Assembly: GCF_025024155.1 (NCBI RefSeq)
Contig: NW_026251764.1
Location: forward strand, 124,001-188,000
From: Gamsiella multidivaricata
Taxonomy: Eukaryota > Mortierellomycota > Mortierellomycetes > Mortierellales > Mortierellaceae
Reading direction: 5' to 3'
Length of the DNA: 64,000 nt
A program made the translations under genes and the position numbers. The notes beneath the pieces are model-generated. The model had not been told where the DNA came from and made no database searches. It worked only from the letters and a program-made list of their open reading frames with translations. The number at the start of each line of letters is the position of its first letter. Positions within the stretch are counted from its first letter, which is position 1. Shown here one piece after another: positions 27,930 to 39,699 of the stretch.

Positions 27930-28990
27930 TTAGGCCTTGGTGGCCTTAGCCTTCTTCTCCTTGGGGGCAGCCTTGGCCTTTGACTCCTTGGGAGCAGCAG
28001 CCTTCTTGGTTGCAGCAGCCTTCTTAGCAGCGGGCTTCTTGGCCTCAGCCTTCTTGACGGCCTTCTTGACAGCAGTGGCCTTCTTTGGTGCGGCAGCCTT
28101 CTACAAAAGAGACAAATGTCATTGAGATCAGAAACCGAATTAGCACACTGAAGAGATCATTCTCGCACCACCTGCAAGAGAAAAGATAGCAGTTCTATCG
28201 TACCTTGGTCTCCTTCTTGGCAACGGCCTTCTTAGGGGCAGCAGCCTTCTTGGTGGTGGTGGCGGCGACGGGCTTCTTAGCAACGGGCTTCTTGACCTCC
28301 TTCTTCTCCTTGACCTCCTTCTTCTTGGGCTCCTTCTTGGCCAGCTTGACAGGGCCAGACTTACCCTTGGGCTGGGTGAAGTCGCCGGTCTCAACACCGC
28401 GCTTGATGGCAGCGTTGAAATGAACATCAGAGCTATCGCCGACCTTGTAGTTTCCGCTGATGTACTTCTTCAAGGCCTGGCGGGAGGAGCCGTTGCGCTC
28501 CTTGAGGTGAAGAAGGGCAGCAATGATCATCTCCTAATAACCAGAACATAAATGCAATCAACAAGACATTTACATTAGTATGCGGCCTGTTTGAAGCGTC
28601 TTCTTTTTTTCTTTTCCTTTTTTTTTTTTTTTTTGGCCCACTCTCCCGAGTCAACATTTTTTTTCTCTTTTTTTTTCATGCCCATCATTTCTTGGTCCAT
28701 TTGACTTGTCAAGACTGACATCTAAACGTCTTTTTTTTCTTTATCGTCCTCGGCGGACAAGGCCAAGGATATAACCGAGTGCAGGTCTCTTTTTTCCAAA
28801 GACAAGAGATTTGAAGTGTTCCATGTCCGTCCTGGCTGTTTACCTTGTAGGGAGGATGCTCAGACTCCTTCTTGGGAGCGGCAACCTTGGCCTTCTTAGT
28901 GGCAGCAGCCTTAGCAGGGGCATCGGCAACGGGGGCAGCGGCGGCGGGGGCGGCAGTGGACTCGTCCTTCTTGGTGCGGGCAGTGGCCAT
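27930..28990 (-). CDS. Linker histone H1
   Basis: Three exons (28990-28844, 28533-28204, 28100-27930) encode about 215 residues. A short Ala/Lys/Pro-rich N-tail ([15 protein letters not shown]) precedes the winged-helix H15 globular domain, which spans the first intron: [22 protein letters not shown], then [14 protein letters not shown] and [20 protein letters not shown] Lys/Ala/Pro-rich tail of about 110 residues carries repeated KKAAAPKK units and is split by intron 2. H1 binds linker DNA at the nucleosome dyad. Four ACGCGT motifs lie 250-525 bp upstream, compatible with S-phase transcription by an MBF-like factor (inference). Confidence 0.96.
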
Positions 28991-29511
28991 TTTAGATATA
29001 TGTGACGTTGAGTGGTGGGTTGGTTGGTGGGTTGGTTAGTCGGTCGGTTGGCTGTTGCTGAGCGACGGGAGGTGGTGGTGTTCTTGGTGATGGAGGGGTG
29101 GGTGGGGAAAGGGAGAGGGGGAAAGAGAGAAAAGAAGGGAAAGAGAGAAATGAGCGGGATATGAGGAGGAATGGGCGAGAGGGAGCAGGAGGCCTTCACG
29201 GCTCACATTTCCCGTCGAAAAAGATTAAAAAAATTAAAAAACGCGTCGGTGAGGCCAATAAGATGAGCACCTAAATTCGATTTATTTTTACCCGAATTCA
29301 AATTTTTATATTTTTTTTGTTAAAACACCAAAAAAATCATTCTGCTGCAAAAAGACGCGTCCCTCTGCACCACCCAGAACGCGTTGTTTGGGTGCGAAAG
29401 GCGGGCTACCATCACGTGTGCTATCCAAACCTCCCTTTTTTTTTTTTTTTCTTTTTTCTTTTTCTTTCTTTTGGGGTTGCCACCATTCTTATATTGATTG
29501 ACGTCGTACGC

Positions 29512-29547
<36 letters not shown>

Positions 29548-31523
29548 CCCATGGTATATATATACCTTGGGATACTCAGAGCTGCAGATTTGTGTGCGCA
29601 CAGCAATAGAGGTATATAGCCATACGAAGGCCAGATCGATCTGGCATGGCTGCATTAATAAATGTCTGTGCCACTTCCTTTCGTTTGCTGATAGACAATT
29701 TCATCTCATTCTGAGGAATAATCAGACGATGCAAAAGCGAAAGACACAGACGCATCGCATACAAGTTCACACCCACAGTGCTATACAGGACATAGACGCT
29801 TTATCGCCAAGGTATCTCTAGAGTGCACAGTGATGCTTCGCTATCAACACTATTGCTGCCCATCATGGCGGAATCAACCAACAGAGGCTACTCCACTTTC
29901 TACTCCTGTCATTGAAAAAAATAACATTCATGGTCCACTTTATGAATTTTGGTCATTGTGGTCTGAAGCAAAGAGACGCGACCAGAAGCGATGGCTATGT
30001 TATCACGCTTTCCTCGCTATCTTTGCATTTTCTCCATCTATTTGGACATGTATGCTACAAATCGACTATTTTGCAGCAAGTCAATACCGTGGTTGGACTA
30101 GCGCGAGAACGAAGGCAACAATGATTTTTGCTGCAACAAACCTGTGTTTGTTTTCTTTTCCGTAGCACGCGTTCCTGCATTCCATCGGTTCCAAATGATA
30201 GCTAGTCAGTTAGCCACTCGCTTGTGTACTGGACCTGAGATCGCGTATCCCAGGAACTGATTTCAGCATCCGAGCTGGAGAAGGGACTGGAGGAGGAGGA
30301 GGAGGAGGAGGAGGCCTTTAAGAGTGAATTTCAGACTAACGTCACTCTGACCTCGCTAGTATTTCCGAGCTCACCCTGGTCCCACTTCTGCTTAAGTACT
30401 GGACAACAATGGGATTTCTGAATGGTGTGTATACGTTTTATATGAAGTTTACTAAAGGAATAAAGGGTCGGTACTCATCTTCCCCGAAGGAGCAAGCTAG
30501 AGATATCGGGGGGGACCTTATCATTCTGCTGAGGGCTGCAAATGTAGATGGTTTCCAAAGGATGGGATGGCCAATGCTCTTGGTAGCTTGGACAGTTGTT
30601 TATTTTGATCGGCGATGTAAAGAGAGAGGCTACTTTAGCGTGGCATGCTGGCGGACTAGTCTCAGGAACGGAAGCACAAGAAAGAGGGAGCGAGATAAAG
30701 AGCAGCAGTAGTCTATATCGTCCATGCCATGGCCCTAGTCGCGGGCGAGGAGGTGGACAGATGGGGCGGCTATCAGATTTGGCAGGCAGCAGGTGTCGGT
30801 GGGGGGATGCTTATTGGCTGGATAAGCAGGATCGGAGGGTGTACTTTCTGGAGAGTAAAGATGGAGATAGCGGTGGGCCTGTCATCAGCGCGTAATGGAT
30901 GGGTGTGGGTGTGGGTGTGGGTGTGGTCTCTGTCCTTCCTTGGAGGGACCGCACGCAGCAGTGGGTGGCGGATGGTGTGTTCCAGGGTGGAGGACGAGTG
31001 ATCGATGTTCCTCCGCCCGCCCTGGGGAGAGTGAGGTCATCGAACCAAACCAAACCAAGCCGGCCTTCGAATCCTCCTATCGCATGGTCCACACCCGTGC
31101 ACGATCAACCCCAGCGAGTGGCGCCCAATGCTGTCCGCCCACTGGACACCGAAGGGCGGATTGTCATCATCACCCTCATCATCGTCGTCACCGGGGCTAG
31201 GGGCAGCCAGGGAGGGCCCGTTCCCCTTGCCTTTCCTCCTCCTCCCTTTAACCTTAATTTCCACACACACCCACTCCCTCTCTCTCCCTCTCTCTCCCTC
31301 TCTCTCTCTCTCTTTCTCTTTCCTCTTCTCTCTTTCTCTCTTTCACATCCTCATTCTCTCCCGCCCTCCTCTTCACTCACTCATTCACTCACTCACCCAC
31401 TCACCTCCACTCCATCGTCCATCGCATCCTCCTCAAGGCTCCTAGTCCTAGTCCTTTGTTCTTCTGTCTGATTTTACCTCCTGTCGCCCAAAATATAGCC
31501 AAGCCAAGAGATAAAGCAAGCCA
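28991..31523. other. Long intergenic region between H1 and TPS2
   Basis: The H1-proximal 520 bp hold an A/T-rich block and ACGCGT motifs at 29241-29246, 29355-29360, 29379-29384 and 29508-29513, followed by a (CT)n run at 29514-29543. The middle (29800-30900) has several open frames of 70-110 codons without recognisable domains, plus a (GGA)n run near 30291-30313. The TPS2-proximal 250 bp are a C/T-rich leader with CTCTCTC runs at 31275-31345. Confidence 0.5.
29241..29513 (-). promoter_or_regulatory. Cluster of four ACGCGT (MCB-like) sites upstream of H1
   Basis: Exact ACGCGT hexamers occur at 29241, 29355, 29379 and 29508, which is 251 to 523 bp upstream of the H1 start codon. In yeasts this motif drives G1/S genes through Mbp1-Swi6. 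The hexamer is palindromic, so it carries no strand information. Function is inferred only from motif density and gene identity. Confidence 0.45.
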
Positions 31524-34500
31524 ATGTCCTCCATAGTCACCCACCACCCCATGTCCTCATCAACCTCCCTCAGCGCACCCAAGTTCGTGCCCCTGACCGA
31601 GCTGCCCGAGACCGCCCAGATCGTCCTCAGCGAGAAGCCAAGGCTCATCAACGTCACCCACCAGATCCCCTATGCCTGCACCATCATCGATCGACCGGCC
31701 GCCAGTGCCCCCAACAATGGTCTGTCCTCCACCTCAGCCAGCAGTCTCGGATCGCCCGCCAACAGACGGCCCTCCATGGCTGTGCCCCGTCATCCCGCTG
31801 CCTCCTCTCCTTCTCAGGAATCGGTCGATCCCACTTCTGCGACAGACAGCGCAGCGGGAGCTGCCAATGCTAATTTGAATCCCAATCCCAATGCCAATAC
31901 GGGCACAGCCACTGATCCTTCCCTTCTCGAGAACGGAGACTGCATCCTCGATCCAAGGCGCGGCCACTCTGCTATGTATTCGGGAGTCAAGTCGCTGGAG
32001 AGAGACATTGAGACGATCCAGATCGGATGGGTCGGTGAGCTGGCAGATCAGGACGGATATGTCGTTCCATCCAAGAACCTGAGCGAGCAGCACAAGCAGA
32101 ACCTCAAGGACAAGCTGTGGCAAAAGGAAAAGGTCGTGCCCATCTTCCTGGACGATAACCGGGCAGCAGGACACTACGAAGGCTACTGCAAGACAGGTAA
32201 GGCTAATCCAGGGCGCACAAAAAAAAAAATTGGAACAGGGCATTTTCCCTCAGAAGTGCGATTTTTTTTTTTAAGTGTGTGTCTAAATGATTGAATTGAA
32301 ATGAATTGAAACTCTGCGCGTGAGAAACGATGTCATTTTTCGTTCATTCTTATCTGACGCCCGAAAGAAAAATAATAATAATTCCGACCCTCGCATTCGA
32401 TAGTGCTTTGGCCATTGTTCCATTACATTCTCTGGGACGAGGCCACCAATGGCCGAGTGGAGAAGCAGAACTGGGAGGACTACGTCTTTGTCAACCAGCA
32501 GTTCGCAGACGCCATTGTGGAGCAGTACCAGCCCGGCGACATTGGTAAGTGGATTTGCAAATCAGATCGTGTTTTTTTAATTATCATTGACTGGGTAAGA
32601 GCACGGAGCTGACCATGTTTACCATCCGTTTCTTCTCCTCGCGGCGCGTATTAATAGTGTGGATTCATGATTACCATCTGCTTCTCGTGCCGCATTTGCT
32701 TCGTCAAAAGCTGCCCGGGGCAGCCATTGGTGTCTTTATCCACGCGCCCTTCCCGTCGTCTGAAATCTTCAGGTGTCTCCCAAGTATGTATTCGTGTTTC
32801 TGATGTTGCGCCCAATTGCATATTCATCATGTCAGGAAGCGAGGAAGGGGGGCAAAAGGGAAAAATAGGGAAGGAGGGGTGGGGGGTTGATTCGGTCATA
32901 TTAGATTATTCGACATTGTGTTCCGCATCCTCATTTTCTTTCTCTCTCCCCTGTATAGAGCGTGTGGAGGTCCTGAATGGTCTTCTTGGTGCAAACCAGA
33001 TTGGATTCCAGGTAAGAGAGCAGCTTGCGATACCCTATTAATGCATGTATCCCTCCTTCATTTGCCCTAACCATCTCCACTTTTTTCTCTTGCTCCACAT
33101 AGACGTACTCGTATGCCCGCCACTTTATCAGCTGTTGCACGCGTGTCAATGGCTACGAATCCACACCTCGCGGTGTAGATGCCATGGGAACCACCGTTTG
33201 GGTTGGAACATTCCCGATCGGGATCGATGCCGAGAGGGTCGAGCGTCAGCGCAAGGCTCCTGGAGTCCTGCCAAAGATGGAGGCCATCCGCAAGACCTAC
33301 AAGGGCAAGCGCATCATCGTCGGCCGTGATAAGTTGGACCTGGTCAAGGGTGTCCAGCAGAAACTGCAGGCCTTTGAAAAGTTCCTGAATGACTATCCCG
33401 AGATGCAGGGTGAGGTCGTCCTGATTCAAGTGACGTCTCCTCCTCTGGTCGAAAACCCCAAGCTGGAGGCCAAGATCGCCGAGTTGGTTGCGCACATCAA
33501 CGGCACATACGGTTCTCTCAACTTTACGCCTGTCCACCATTATCACCAGCACATTGATCGCGACGAGTACTATGCCTTGCTGTCGATCGCAGACATTGGT
33601 CTGATTACATCCGTCAGGGACGGCATGAATACCACCTCGCTCGAATATATCATGTGCCAGTCCGAAAACCACGGTCCTCTTATCCTCAGTGAATTCACAG
33701 GAACTGCAGGAAGCTTGGGTGGAGCATTGATGGTCAACCCTTGGGACTACCAGGGCGTTGCTCGCGTTATCTACGATGCCCTGCATCTCTCGGAGGAGGA
33801 CAAGCGTACTCGGCATAGCGTAAGTGAGCGATTTGTTGCATGCATGACATTGGGTGCTGTGTGCCATATATTTGTAATAACCACGTTCTTTTTATTATCC
33901 CCCCCCCCCCCCCCCCCCCCACCGTAAACGTAGCAACTTCACGAACACGTGCTGTCACACACGGCTCAATATTGGGCCAAGCACTTTGTCTCGGAATTGG
34001 TCTTGAACGCCAGCACCTGGGACCAGTCAACACCCACGCCGTATCTCGACTTGAGCGTCATTGTCGACAAATACCGCAGTTCCAAGAAGCGTCTCTTGAT
34101 GTTCGACTACGATGTAAGTGCTTTTTTTTTTGTCGGGTTGTCAGGATTATCATCATCCTATGATGCCTTCTTGGGTCGACAATCAATTTCTCACGCTCTT
34201 CGTTCTTGTCGATATCGCTACCCTAGGGTACACTCACTCCTATCCGAAAGACACCCGGCGCAGCTGTCCCACAGGAGCATATGCTGAAGGCCCTGACTGC
34301 GCTCGCCAGTGACCCCGACAACGTTGTGTGGGTCATCTCTGGCAGAGATCAAAAGGTCTTGGAGGAATGGTTGGGCGATGTCGAGAACCTTGGTTTCAGT
34401 GCCGAGCACGGATCGTTCATGCGACAGCCCGGCAGCAAGAAATGGATCAACCTGACAGAGTCGCTCGACATGAGCTGGAAGAACGATGTCATCGAGATCT

Positions 34501-35261
34501 TTACCTACTACACAGAGCGTACACAGGGATCGTTCATTGAGCACAAGCGATCTTCGCTCACCTGGCACTACCGCATGGCTGACCCCGAATTCGGTAACTT
34601 CCAGGCTAAGGAGTGCCAGAACCATCTCGAGAACGCGGTCCTGTCCAAGCTCCCTGTCGAGATCCTAGTTGGCAAGAAGAATCTGGAGGTCCGACCCACG
34701 ATTGTCAACAAGGGTGAGATTGTCAAGAGGCTGCTAAGCCAGCACCCTGAGATCGACTTCGTCCTCTGCGCCGGAGACGACAAGACGGACGAGGACATGT
34801 TCAGGGCATTGGCGGGAGTCAGCAACGGCGGTGGCCAGAACCGTCGCGAGTCGCTCAACAACCGGGGTGCGATCATTGAGCCCTACAACGACGAGCTCGT
34901 GGCAGCGACTGCGGCCAAGATCGCACAGGCCACGCTTCAGCACTCTCTCGAGCACTCGGTCATCCCCCATCGTCAAGACAGCTCCGGACCCAACGGCATC
35001 GCCAAGACCCCCAACGGATCCCATCTGAGGCCACCAGAGCCATTCTCTGCTAAGCGGAACCAGCCCTCACCATCGACGCCTGGATCCATCACCAGTCTTA
35101 CATCGATCAGCTCTCAGGGATCATCCACGAATTTGGCGGACGAGCACTTTTCGATCACGATCGGACATGCTCTCAAGAAGACGCTTGCTAACTGGCACGT
35201 TAGCAGCCCTGAAGAACTGATCCGTGTCCTTGGCATCCTCTCCGGAACCATCGATGCATAG
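31524..35261 (+). CDS. TPS2: Trehalose-6-phosphate phosphatase, Tps2 type
   Basis: Seven exons (31524-32196, 32404-32544, 32658-32783, 32959-33011, 33103-33819, 33934-34113, 34227-35261) encode about 974 residues. A Ser/Pro-rich head precedes a glycosyltransferase-20 domain (VWIHDYHLLLVPHLL, GVFIHAPFPSSEIFR, VGRDKLDLVKGV, SVRDGMNTTSLEYI). A C-terminal HAD trehalose-phosphatase domain follows, with motif I DYD|GTLTP split by the last intron, WVISGRD, and motif III GDDKTDEDMF. The head reads INVTHQIPYAC in place of the synthase RLP motif, as in Tps2-like subunits. I therefore expect phosphatase activity and a non-catalytic synthase-like half. The enzyme converts trehalose 6-phosphate to trehalose in the cytosolic Tps complex. 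The intron before exon 6 contains a 22-nt C run (33899-33920). An unusual Ser/Pro tail of about 90 residues follows the phosphatase core. Confidence 0.96.
33899..33920 (+). repeat. 22-nt poly-C tract in TPS2 intron 5
   Basis: A pure C run sits 11 nt upstream of the acceptor CGTAG in the intron between exons 5 and 6 of TPS2. It takes the place of the usual T-rich polypyrimidine tract. Its exact length may be affected by sequencing of homopolymers. Confidence 0.85.
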
Positions 35262-36152
35262 ACAAGAGGATAATCCGCAACTGTGTCCTAGAGTTATCAA
35301 GGCATATTTGTATATAGCTTTAACACACACACACACACACCCAACACATATACACACACACACACACACAAAACCTCTTCATCCTCCCTTCATCATCATC
35401 TGTTCAATAACCCGTCCCATGTTATATTAGGCAAGGTTGTGCATAAAATAAAAAAAAACTGAATATCCACGTCGACAGTTTTTGGAAGACCTGTATTTGC
35501 CTCTTATGGCGCAGCATTACTACATCCGATACAGAAATTATCGAAATTATCGCTTTTCATAAGGGCAATACACACACACACGATACAGAGAGAAACCGAT
35601 TGCCGCGTCCCGTAGATTTACAGAACGCGTTCATTTGTGGTGGATAGATAGTTTAGTCGAGAAGGGGTGTCGTACAGTCGGATGGGGGAAAAGATAGGAT
35701 CGGATATAGGAGTGAATATGCACTTTTTTTTTTCTCTTTTCTTTTCTTTTCGGAGCATACTCGTAAGTTGTACAGTCCTTATAGAGATGGGGCGGGAGGG
35801 AGACTTTATAGTCAGGTTTTGGTTGGATCATATCTTTGACATATTGAGATCAATCAATGCTCCTCTGATAGCATTGATTCAAATACAAAAAGTAGACCTC
35901 CGTTCCTTGAGTCATTGCATCCCAGTTTTTCTTCTTTGACAGCAAACAAAAATAACAATAATAATAATAAATAGTCTCGCACTTCATCCATGTTTCCTGA
36001 TGATAAGAAAAAAGTAAAAGAAAAAAAGCAGTGCAAGGCGCTGAAAGGATGTGTCCAACATTGAAAAACTGAGGATTTATTGTTGGTGTAGTTCAAGAAG
36101 CGTCGGTCGTACAGGGAATTGCGAACAAGGAGAAATAAAAAGTAAGCAATTC
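35262..36152. other. Convergent spacer between TPS2 and eL36
   Basis: About 890 bp. It contains (CA)n microsatellites at 35325-35341 and 35352-35370 just after the TPS2 stop, another short (CA)n near 35571-35580, and an (AAT)n stretch near 35950-35970. No gene is supported. Confidence 0.5.
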
Positions 36153-37576
36153 TTAGTGGGCACGGCGGGACTCGGCGATGACGTTGGTCATCTCCTCGAC
36201 CTTCTTCTTGGCACGGAGGAAGGTTCCGAGCTAGAAGGAGGATAGAGAAAAAAAAAAAAAAGAACGGGTACAGTGGTTAGATTTCAGGTTCGGCTTGATT
36301 TCAACTCGATGTGTTCGCTCTGCTCCTGCAGATAGCAGAAAAAGACGAGGAGTCGTAAAGGTTGAAGATTGAAGGTTTCGCGTTGTGGTGTGTAGCTGTC
36401 CGGAGGATGGCATAAGGATACTTTCGAGCGCACAATCCCATCTGGTGATTCTAATCCTGGCCCATATAGAAAACCATGTTCGATGACTCTGCGATCCTAA
36501 TTGTCGAGTATGACCGAGTTCCCGCAAGAATGAAAAAAAAAATTGTTGTCTTGTTGTTTCCTGTCGGCGGCACATACGAAAGTGAGATAAACACAACGCA
36601 GTATTTGGTTCACCACCATAGTCGAGCTCAGCTTTGCCACTCTGGTTACTGCCATTCCTACTGCATACTGCTGCTGTTGCTGTTGCTGTTGTTCCCAATT
36701 GCTGCTCTCCTGCAGTCCTGCGGTGTGGTGCAAGGAGGTTGCTCGTTGGAGATAAAATACGTACTCTCTTCTTGGCGAGCTTACGGGCACGCTTATCCTT
36801 GGAGTTCTTGATCAACTCCATGATGCGGCGCTCATAGGGAGCAAAGCCAGCGACCTCACGGATGAGCGAACGGACGAAGATGACACGCTTGCCAGTCTAT
36901 ACGGAGACACAATGGGTTTTAAGATAAGGGAGGTGTGTGTTAATGATGGACCTATGCTGTTATGCGTTTGAAGGTGTTGCAATAGGTGTCGGGGATCTTT
37001 AGTAGGGCAAAGTCGAGTGTTGGTACGATTGGCGCTGAGCTAAAAGGCGAATCAAGGCGACGGCGAAGCACTTGCTATGAAACGACATTGGTCACTGATC
37101 CAGTTGCGGCTTTAGAGAACAGGGAAGGGGGAACCCGCTGGTAGATCGACGGTTGCTGAATCATATGTTCCCCATGCCTCCTTTGTGATGTTTCTATAGT
37201 TTTTGCAGCCAGATTCCAAGATTGCGCTGTGTGAATGATGTCTGGCACTAAAGATCCGATCCAGAGGTGCACAAGTAACATCAGTGCCTCCCTTCCAATG
37301 CTGCCCGTTGCTCTTGTCGTTGTTTGCTACTGGTTGTTCGTATTATTTTTTTCTTTCTGATGTGATGTCCTGTCCTGGCTTGCGCAGAGTCCAGATATGA
37401 TTATGAGCACATCCATCGAGGGTGCGAGTATTTGATATCCATCGATCATTGTATCGATGGGGCAGAAGACTTACAACGCCCTTCTTGTAGGACATGGGGG
37501 TCTTCAGCTCACGGACAGTGGTGATGTGTCCGTGGTTCTGTCCAGATCGGATTCCGGTTCTCTGAGTAACGGCCAT
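36153..37576 (-). CDS. RPL36: 60S ribosomal protein eL36
   Basis: Three exons (37576-37475, 36896-36765, 36230-36153) encode 103 residues, the family length. The protein begins [17 protein letters not shown]. It continues with the conserved core [44 protein letters not shown] and [14 protein letters not shown], and ends in RRAH. eL36 is a basic component of the large ribosomal subunit. The introns are long for the window (578 and 534 nt). I looked in them for box C/D snoRNA signatures and did not find a convincing pair. Confidence 0.97.
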
Positions 37577-38581
37577 TGTTGCTTGCAAGGTTCAATGGAA
37601 AGGAGGATCCAACCACGGCCCACAATTGGGACATTTCAAAAAGGGGAGGTGTCTCCCTCCCCCCCCCGCGCCTCTTCGAGACTGCCCTTAAGCAGCAAAT
37701 GTTTAGACAGAGTAATAAAATTTGTACGCACCCGCAGAATGGGTTGGATCTTTCTCTCGCGTTGCTTTCTTAGATCCCCCAGCCCTGGATCATTCATCAG
37801 AACCAAGTGTCTGAATCATCATCAGAGAACGAGGTTCTGATCATGATCCACTCGACAATCACGCCGAGTTTAATGGCTGGAGAATGAGTCATTGGCACGC
37901 CAGAACGATCTCCCTGCGTTCCTTGCCATCCCCATCGGCTTTTTTTTCGAAAAAGTTGATGAGCCCCTCTTCGACGCCCTCATTTTTTTGAGAGTCAAAG
38001 CTGTTAAGGAGGGGTGTGGCCAAAGATGCGGACATCTCTGATATTATTATCATTTATTATAAACAAAACAAAAAAAAATAACTGGCATCGGTGTGATTGG
38101 AGTGGGACTTTAGTGCTGTGCAAAAATGTTTATACGTACAATTAGGGGGTGTTCATGATGTTCAAGGTGTTTCATCACTTTCATGGTGTTCAAAGCTGTG
38201 GATTTGGGCTGCAATTTCACGGGCTTTGCAATTGAGCAGGTTGCGACACTCAGTTGCATGGTTTTACGACGCTAAAAAGCGCTCTGTAGAGTAGGGTTCG
38301 CATAGCAGTAGCACTGAATAAAGGCCGATCATGTTCCCATGCAGATTTAAATTCCATTATATGCAGTAGTCCATGCTGAAGCATGCCAGAAGGAGGGCTG
38401 TAATGTTTATTACAGTCGAAAAGAGCAACATATGAATATGTACAAAAAAAAAAAGTAGGTGCTGCTATTCAGCATTTGGGCAGCGAAACTGAGGACGATT
38501 CGGCATCCCACTATCTCAGAATGATCACTACGAGGACCCCCATGGCGGTTGATTTTGGTTGAAAATGATATAGGGGCTAGA
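37577..38581. other. Intergenic region
   Basis: About 1 kb upstream of eL36 and downstream of a small convergent-side gene. It includes an A-rich run at 38070-38079. A stretch with several imperfect GGTGTTCA repeats (38147-38196) is the only internal repetition seen. No gene is recognised. Confidence 0.4.
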
Positions 38582-38818
38582 TCAGTTCTTGGAGTCAATG
38601 TCGTTCTTGTGAGAGGTGTCGGCGTTTGTAGAGCTACCGCTGACGAATTCACTGATCTTTCTTGATACTTCTGCCATGGCACCGCCAACGGCGGCGAGGG
38701 GCAATGCAGCGGCCTTGGCGGCCGTCTGTCGTGTGCCCTCCTTGTTTGGATTTGGATCTGTGAAAGGTTCGGAGGTAGGGTGCTCCGGCGAAGAGCGCGA
38801 GTTGGAGTGATCTGCCAT
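38582..38818 (-). CDS. Small hypothetical protein (78 aa)
   Basis: A single frame begins MADHSNSRSSPEHP. It contains one likely amphipathic helix (TAAKAAALPLAAVGGAMAE followed by VSRKISEFVSG) and a hydrophilic Ser/Asn/Asp-rich tail. There is no signal peptide and no known domain. The upstream A-rich purine tract and downstream A-tract are consistent with a short transcription unit. The Ala/Gly helix with flanking disorder resembles small stress-associated fungal proteins, but that is impression only. It could also be a chance frame. Confidence 0.45.
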   Translation of the reverse strand: MADHSNSRSSPEHPTSEPFTDPNPNKEGTRQTAAKAAALPLAAVGGAMAEVSRKISEFVSGSSTNADTSHKNDIDSKN

Positions 38819-39699
38819 GGTCGTTTCTTGTTTGATAGAAAGTGGAAGTGTGACGGAGTTTGGTGCTGTTCAGAAGGAGGAGAAGGTAGAGATGGACCAG
38901 AGACAAAAAAAAAAAAAGCAAAGAAAGAGAAGAACAGAAATAAAGACGAATGATGATTACCAGGCTTCAGCACCGCCGCGCTTCTTTTTTTTCTTGTTTC
39001 TTTTTTAGTCTAGGTAGTCCAGATCGTAGAACGACCGTGCAGGCCACCCCGTCTAATTGATCCAACAGCATATGACAGCACCCTTCTCTGCTGGTGGTGC
39101 ATAGCAGCTCATTTGTCTTTTGTGCGTCGTTCCCGTTCATCGTTGAGCACGTCACTATCACACTGCTGTTGTGCAGGCGGATGTCCAAAAAGGGGCGTAT
39201 ATCGACCGAGAGCAGGCTGCGATGCGATTGACTGCGGATGGAGCGATGGCTAAGGCGGATGACCACATTGATGCGGCAGCACAGAGGTGATCAGGGTTCG
39301 GGCGGTTGATCCTTCCTCGGGTGGGTTGACTGGCGTGCGTCTCCCTTGGGTCGTTTGAGTCGTTGAGTCGTTGGGCCGTTGGGTCATTGGGTATATAGCC
39401 TTTTGGCGCACAAACACGCTCCGATACGACTGACGTGATTGGGCAAGAGAAGACGCTTTGGTTTCTGTTTACGTATTCATTCCAATTGAGTCCAGTGAAT
39501 CCCGCTTTCCTTTTTAGTAGGGCGGTCTAGATAAGCCGCATCGCCGGAAGGAATTGGTCCCGGCGGAGAGAGGGAGGAAAAAAGGCGATTTTTATTTATA
39601 TTTCAGGTGCGTTCCTGCTTTCTTCCTCTCTTCTCTCCTCCTTTTCCCTTCATCCCCAACCTCCCCTCTCCTCCCCACTCTCGGACCAGCTACTCCATC
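38819..39699. other. Divergent spacer before the phosphate carrier
   Basis: About 880 bp with an A-run at 38909-38918, a T-run near 38987-39005 and repeated GTTGAGTCGTTGGG-like units at 39358-39385. The last 100 bp before the carrier ATG are C/T-rich. No gene is supported. Confidence 0.4.

Noticed and set aside
30291..30313. (GGA)n and other regular repeats considered as a CRISPR-like or satellite array.
   Set aside because: Simple microsatellites without spacer structure, in a eukaryotic nuclear genome.
29830..30895. Several open frames of 70-111 codons between H1 and TPS2.
   Set aside because: No domain, no consistent splice structure and no codon bias like that of neighbouring genes. They overlap each other in different frames.
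36231..37474. Possible intron-encoded snoRNAs in the long eL36 introns.
   Set aside because: No convincing C box/D box pair or H/ACA hinge was found by eye on the sense strand.
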